In this document: positions 61,888 to 64,000 of the stretch, piece after piece | How the letters are laid out: each line of letters starts with the position of its first letter | Numbering within the stretch: the stretch's first letter is position 1 | NCBI GenBank assembly: GCA_033763995.1 | Contig: JANRJL010000032.1 | Coordinates: forward strand, 124,001 to 188,000 | From: GCA-2737725 sp033763995 | Lineage (GTDB): Bacteria > Pseudomonadota > Alphaproteobacteria > Rhodospirillales > Rhodospirillaceae | Length of the DNA: 64,000 nt | Reading direction: 5' to 3' | Program-made: the position numbers and the translations under genes | Notes under the pieces: model-generated | The model's input: only the letters and a program-made list of their open reading frames with translations | Database searches by the model: none | Told to the model about the DNA's origin: nothing

Positions 61888-62853
61888 TCACGCCCGGTCG
61901 AGGAACGGCTTGAGCGCCGCGACCAATTTCTCCGGCGTGGTCTGCCAGTTCTCGCCGTTCATGCCCGGCAGATCGATGAACTCCACCTTCTTGGCCTTGG
62001 TCATGAGCTTGGCGGCATTGCGCGTCGGCTCGGCCAAGGTCTCCAGCCCCATGATCGGCAGCAACACTTCTTGCGTGATCTTGGCGAGGGCGGCATCGGC
62101 GTCGTAGCGGAACACGGCATCGAAGCCCCACCAGCTTTCGGGACCGGCCCGCAAGCGCTCGACGAAGAATTCCAGCAACCGCTCCTTCGCCAGCGGGCTC
62201 TTGCTGTCGATCACCGCCTCCTTGAAGGATTTGCCGACATAGTCGGGATCGGTGAAATAGGGGCGCGGCTTGGCGTATTGCGCGCGCTTGGCGTCGCGTT
62301 CGCTCGTCGGGTAATAGGGAATACTCGGCATAATAAGGCGACGCACCAAGTCCGGGCGCTGGGCGACCACTTCGGTGATCACATAGTTGCCGGTATGAAA
62401 ACCGAGCCAGTCGACGGCGCCCAGGCTTGTGGTGCCGGCGGGATTCTTGCCGTAACCCATGTTGACGAAGGCTTCCGCCATGGCGCCGCCCAGGTCCATC
62501 ATGGTGGGCAGCGCGGTCGGATGGTCGGATCCGCCATAGCCCGAGGTGTCGGGGCAAATCACCAAGCGGTCTTGGGCCATGAGCATCTGAAATTCGCGGT
62601 AGTAATCGCCGGAGGTCGGGCTTTGATGCAGGCACACCAGCGGGGTCTTGCCCCTGCCGGACCCATCGGCGGGCTCGGCCGAGACCATGTGGATCTGGCC
62701 AAAGCGGCAATCGGCATAGTGTTTCCAGCGTTTGATTGTCTTGCCGGCATCTGCGGCCATTGCCCGCGACGGCCCAAATGCGAACGCCGCGACGCTCGCC
62801 GTCGCCGTGCCCAGCAAGACGCGCCGCCGCGTTGTGGTTGTTTGGTCGGCCAT
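61888..62853 (-). CDS. Alpha/beta hydrolase, Tat-exported paralogue
   Basis: A 321-residue protein. TRRRVLLGTATASVAAFAFGPSRAMA is a Tat-type signal peptide. I take the ATG at 62853 because GGGGA lies 6 bases upstream; the ATG at 62859 is too close to it. The core (LHQSPTSGDYYREFQ, GYGGSDHP, DWLGFHTGNYVITE) aligns with the cytoplasmic copy, including the G-F-H-T-G elbow. Gene duplication followed by gain or loss of an export signal is the simplest reading. It is divergent from a TonB-dependent receptor. Confidence 0.87.
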   Translation of the reverse strand: MADQTTTTRRRVLLGTATASVAAFAFGPSRAMAADAGKTIKRWKHYADCRFGQIHMVSAEPADGSGRGKTPLVCLHQSPTSGDYYREFQMLMAQDRLVICPDTSGYGGSDHPTALPTMMDLGGAMAEAFVNMGYGKNPAGTTSLGAVDWLGFHTGNYVITEVVAQRPDLVRRLIMPSIPYYPTSERDAKRAQYAKPRPYFTDPDYVGKSFKEAVIDSKSPLAKERLLEFFVERLRAGPESWWGFDAVFRYDADAALAKITQEVLLPIMGLETLAEPTRNAAKLMTKAKKVEFIDLPGMNGENWQTTPEKLVAALKPFLDRA

Positions 62854-63083
62854 GTTCATTCCCCTGACATAAACCTCAGTTTAGGCGTCCGAAGGCCACG
62901 AGGGCAATGCAGCGTTGCATATAAGCAACACCCGATGTTCGATCTTGAGGCGCGTTCATAAAAGGCATTTTTTTTGGAACGGCTTAGTCCTACGTTTAAC
63001 GCGGGATGGGGCCTGCGGTCGCCACGCACATGTGGCGGCCAGGACTCAAGTTTGTTTTTCAACTGTCACAGATCGAGGACACC

Positions 63084-64000
63084 ATGAAGCTTTCCAAGCG
63101 CGCATTGATGTCGGCTGCGGCCCTGATCGCTCTCAGCGCACCGATGTGGTCGGTTGCCCAGGCGCAGAATCAACAGACGGCTCAGGCCCAATCGGCCCAG
63201 GCGGGCGGGGTGCTGGAAGAAATCGTCGTCACGGCGCAGCGCCGCGAGGAAAGCCTGCAGACCATTCCGGTCGCGGTGTCGGCCTTTACATCCGCCGAAT
63301 TGGATCGCCGTCAGGTCACCAAGACCATCGACCTGATCCGCTTCGTGCCCAACATGATCGGCGCCAACAACACCGGCCCCGCCACCGCCAACACCTATTC
63401 GATCCGCGCGCTGAACAACACCGAAGCCATCGCTACCTTCGATCCGCCGGTGGGTTCGTACGTGGACGACATTTATATCAGCCGCCAGATCCTCAATAAC
63501 TTCAACTTCTTCGACGTGGAGCGTGTCGAGATTCTGCGCGGGCCCCAAGGCACGCTGTTTGGCCGGAACACCACCGGCGGCGCGGTCAACGTGATCATAC
63601 GCAAGCCCGGCGACGAGCTGGGCGGCTTCGCCGAGGTCGGCTATGGCCGTTACAACAAAATCACGACGCGGGCCTCCATCGACGTGCCCTTCAGCGACAA
63701 GGTCCTCACGAAATTCTCGGGCTTCTATGTCGACGACAAGGGCTACGTGAAGAACCGCACCACGGGCGACCGGCTGAACGACGAAAACTCCAAGGGCTTG
63801 CGCGGCGCGTTGCGAGGTTTGCTCAGCGACACGGTGACCTGGGACTTCTCGGCCGAGTGGATTGATTCCTCCTACGCGAATATTCTCAACAGTTACGATC
63901 CCGCCACGGGCGACCGCGTGTCGCTGACGGGCTTGCGCAAGGGCGTGGCGCAGTTCCGCAACGTCACCACCGGACCAAAGCGTGAATACACGCTGGGCAA
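63084..64000 (+). CDS. TonB-dependent receptor, N-terminal part (cut by window end)
   Basis: 305 complete codons are visible from the ATG at 63084, behind CGAGGA. Signal peptide ends SVAQAQN. VLEEIVVTAQRREESLQTIPVAVSAF is the TonB-box/plug start and VERVEILRGPQGTLFGRNTTGG the plug motif; barrel strands follow (YGRYNKITTRASIDVPF). It is related to the receptor at 1047. It is divergent from the hydrolase/O-methyltransferase genes, which may process its ligand. Confidence 0.93.
   Translation, partial: MKLSKRALMSAAALIALSAPMWSVAQAQNQQTAQAQSAQAGGVLEEIVVTAQRREESLQTIPVAVSAFTSAELDRRQVTKTIDLIRFVPNMIGANNTGPATANTYSIRALNNTEAIATFDPPVGSYVDDIYISRQILNNFNFFDVERVEILRGPQGTLFGRNTTGGAVNVIIRKPGDELGGFAEVGYGRYNKITTRASIDVPFSDKVLTKFSGFYVDDKGYVKNRTTGDRLNDENSKGLRGALRGLLSDTVTWDFSAEWIDSSYANILNSYDPATGDRVSLTGLRKGVAQFRNVTTGPKREYTLG

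Noticed and set aside
1..64000. tRNA, rRNA, riboswitch or replication origin
   Set aside because: Reading both strands I saw no cloverleaf with a T-loop consensus, no rRNA core sequence, no recognisable riboswitch core and no DnaA-box cluster; a computed scan with tRNA and Rfam models would be decisive.

Overview
The window is GC-rich DNA from a Gram-negative heterotroph, most likely an alphaproteobacterium of unresolved order. The evidence is two TonB-dependent receptors, outer-membrane lipoproteins, Tat-exported enzymes, a GTTC-N7-GTTC LexA-type box, and a gene set (DUF1838, YdbH/YnbE/YdbL, MHS transporter, DmeF, methyltransferases with a regulatory domain) typical of that class. About 58 protein genes are supported. 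I found no rRNA, tRNA, CRISPR array, intact insertion sequence or phage structural gene.

Layout. 1-18 kb: the end of a DUF115-like protein, a TonB-dependent receptor, PepN, a fused CMP-sialate-synthetase-like/RraA-like protein, an MtrA-like/DUF4346 protein with a small membrane protein, a DmeF metal exporter coupled to an isoprenylcysteine methyltransferase-like protein, a peptidoglycan-binding protein, an MFS transporter, a TRAFs-binding/adenylate cyclase protein, and a TIR-TM-TPR protein with a lipoprotein partner. 18-31 kb: a small exported protein, an MHS-family transporter, a large hybrid histidine kinase, membrane and DUF1045 proteins, DusA, an exported M29-like protein, a SnoaL-like protein, and a 31-residue membrane microprotein behind a LexA-type promoter. 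31-48.5 kb: ynbE-ydbL, a nest of palindromic repeats, two exported amidohydrolases, a secreted protein, a methyltransferase, an SGNH hydrolase, PpnN, a Tet-like exporter and ydbH, which is separated from its usual partners. 48.8-51.6 kb: a compact conflict-type cluster (Panacea-domain protein, Gp49/HigB-like toxin with XRE antitoxin, a second HigA, and a pYEATS/two-TM pair). 52-64 kb: a three-gene operon (methyltransferase, spermidine-synthase-like, DUF1838), exported methyltransferase and HD-like proteins, a Na+/H+ antiporter, a DUF192 protein, an O-methyltransferase, two tandem alpha/beta hydrolases and the start of a second TonB-dependent receptor.

The most interesting items are the LexA-boxed microprotein at 30.3-30.5 kb (a possible SidA-like SOS division inhibitor), the conflict cluster at 48.8-51.6 kb with a near-leaderless toxin promoter overlapped by a perfect palindrome, the split YdbH/YnbE/YdbL system, two fusion proteins (NeuA-RraA and MtrA-DUF4346), and two families of dispersed structured repeats whose stems covary between copies.
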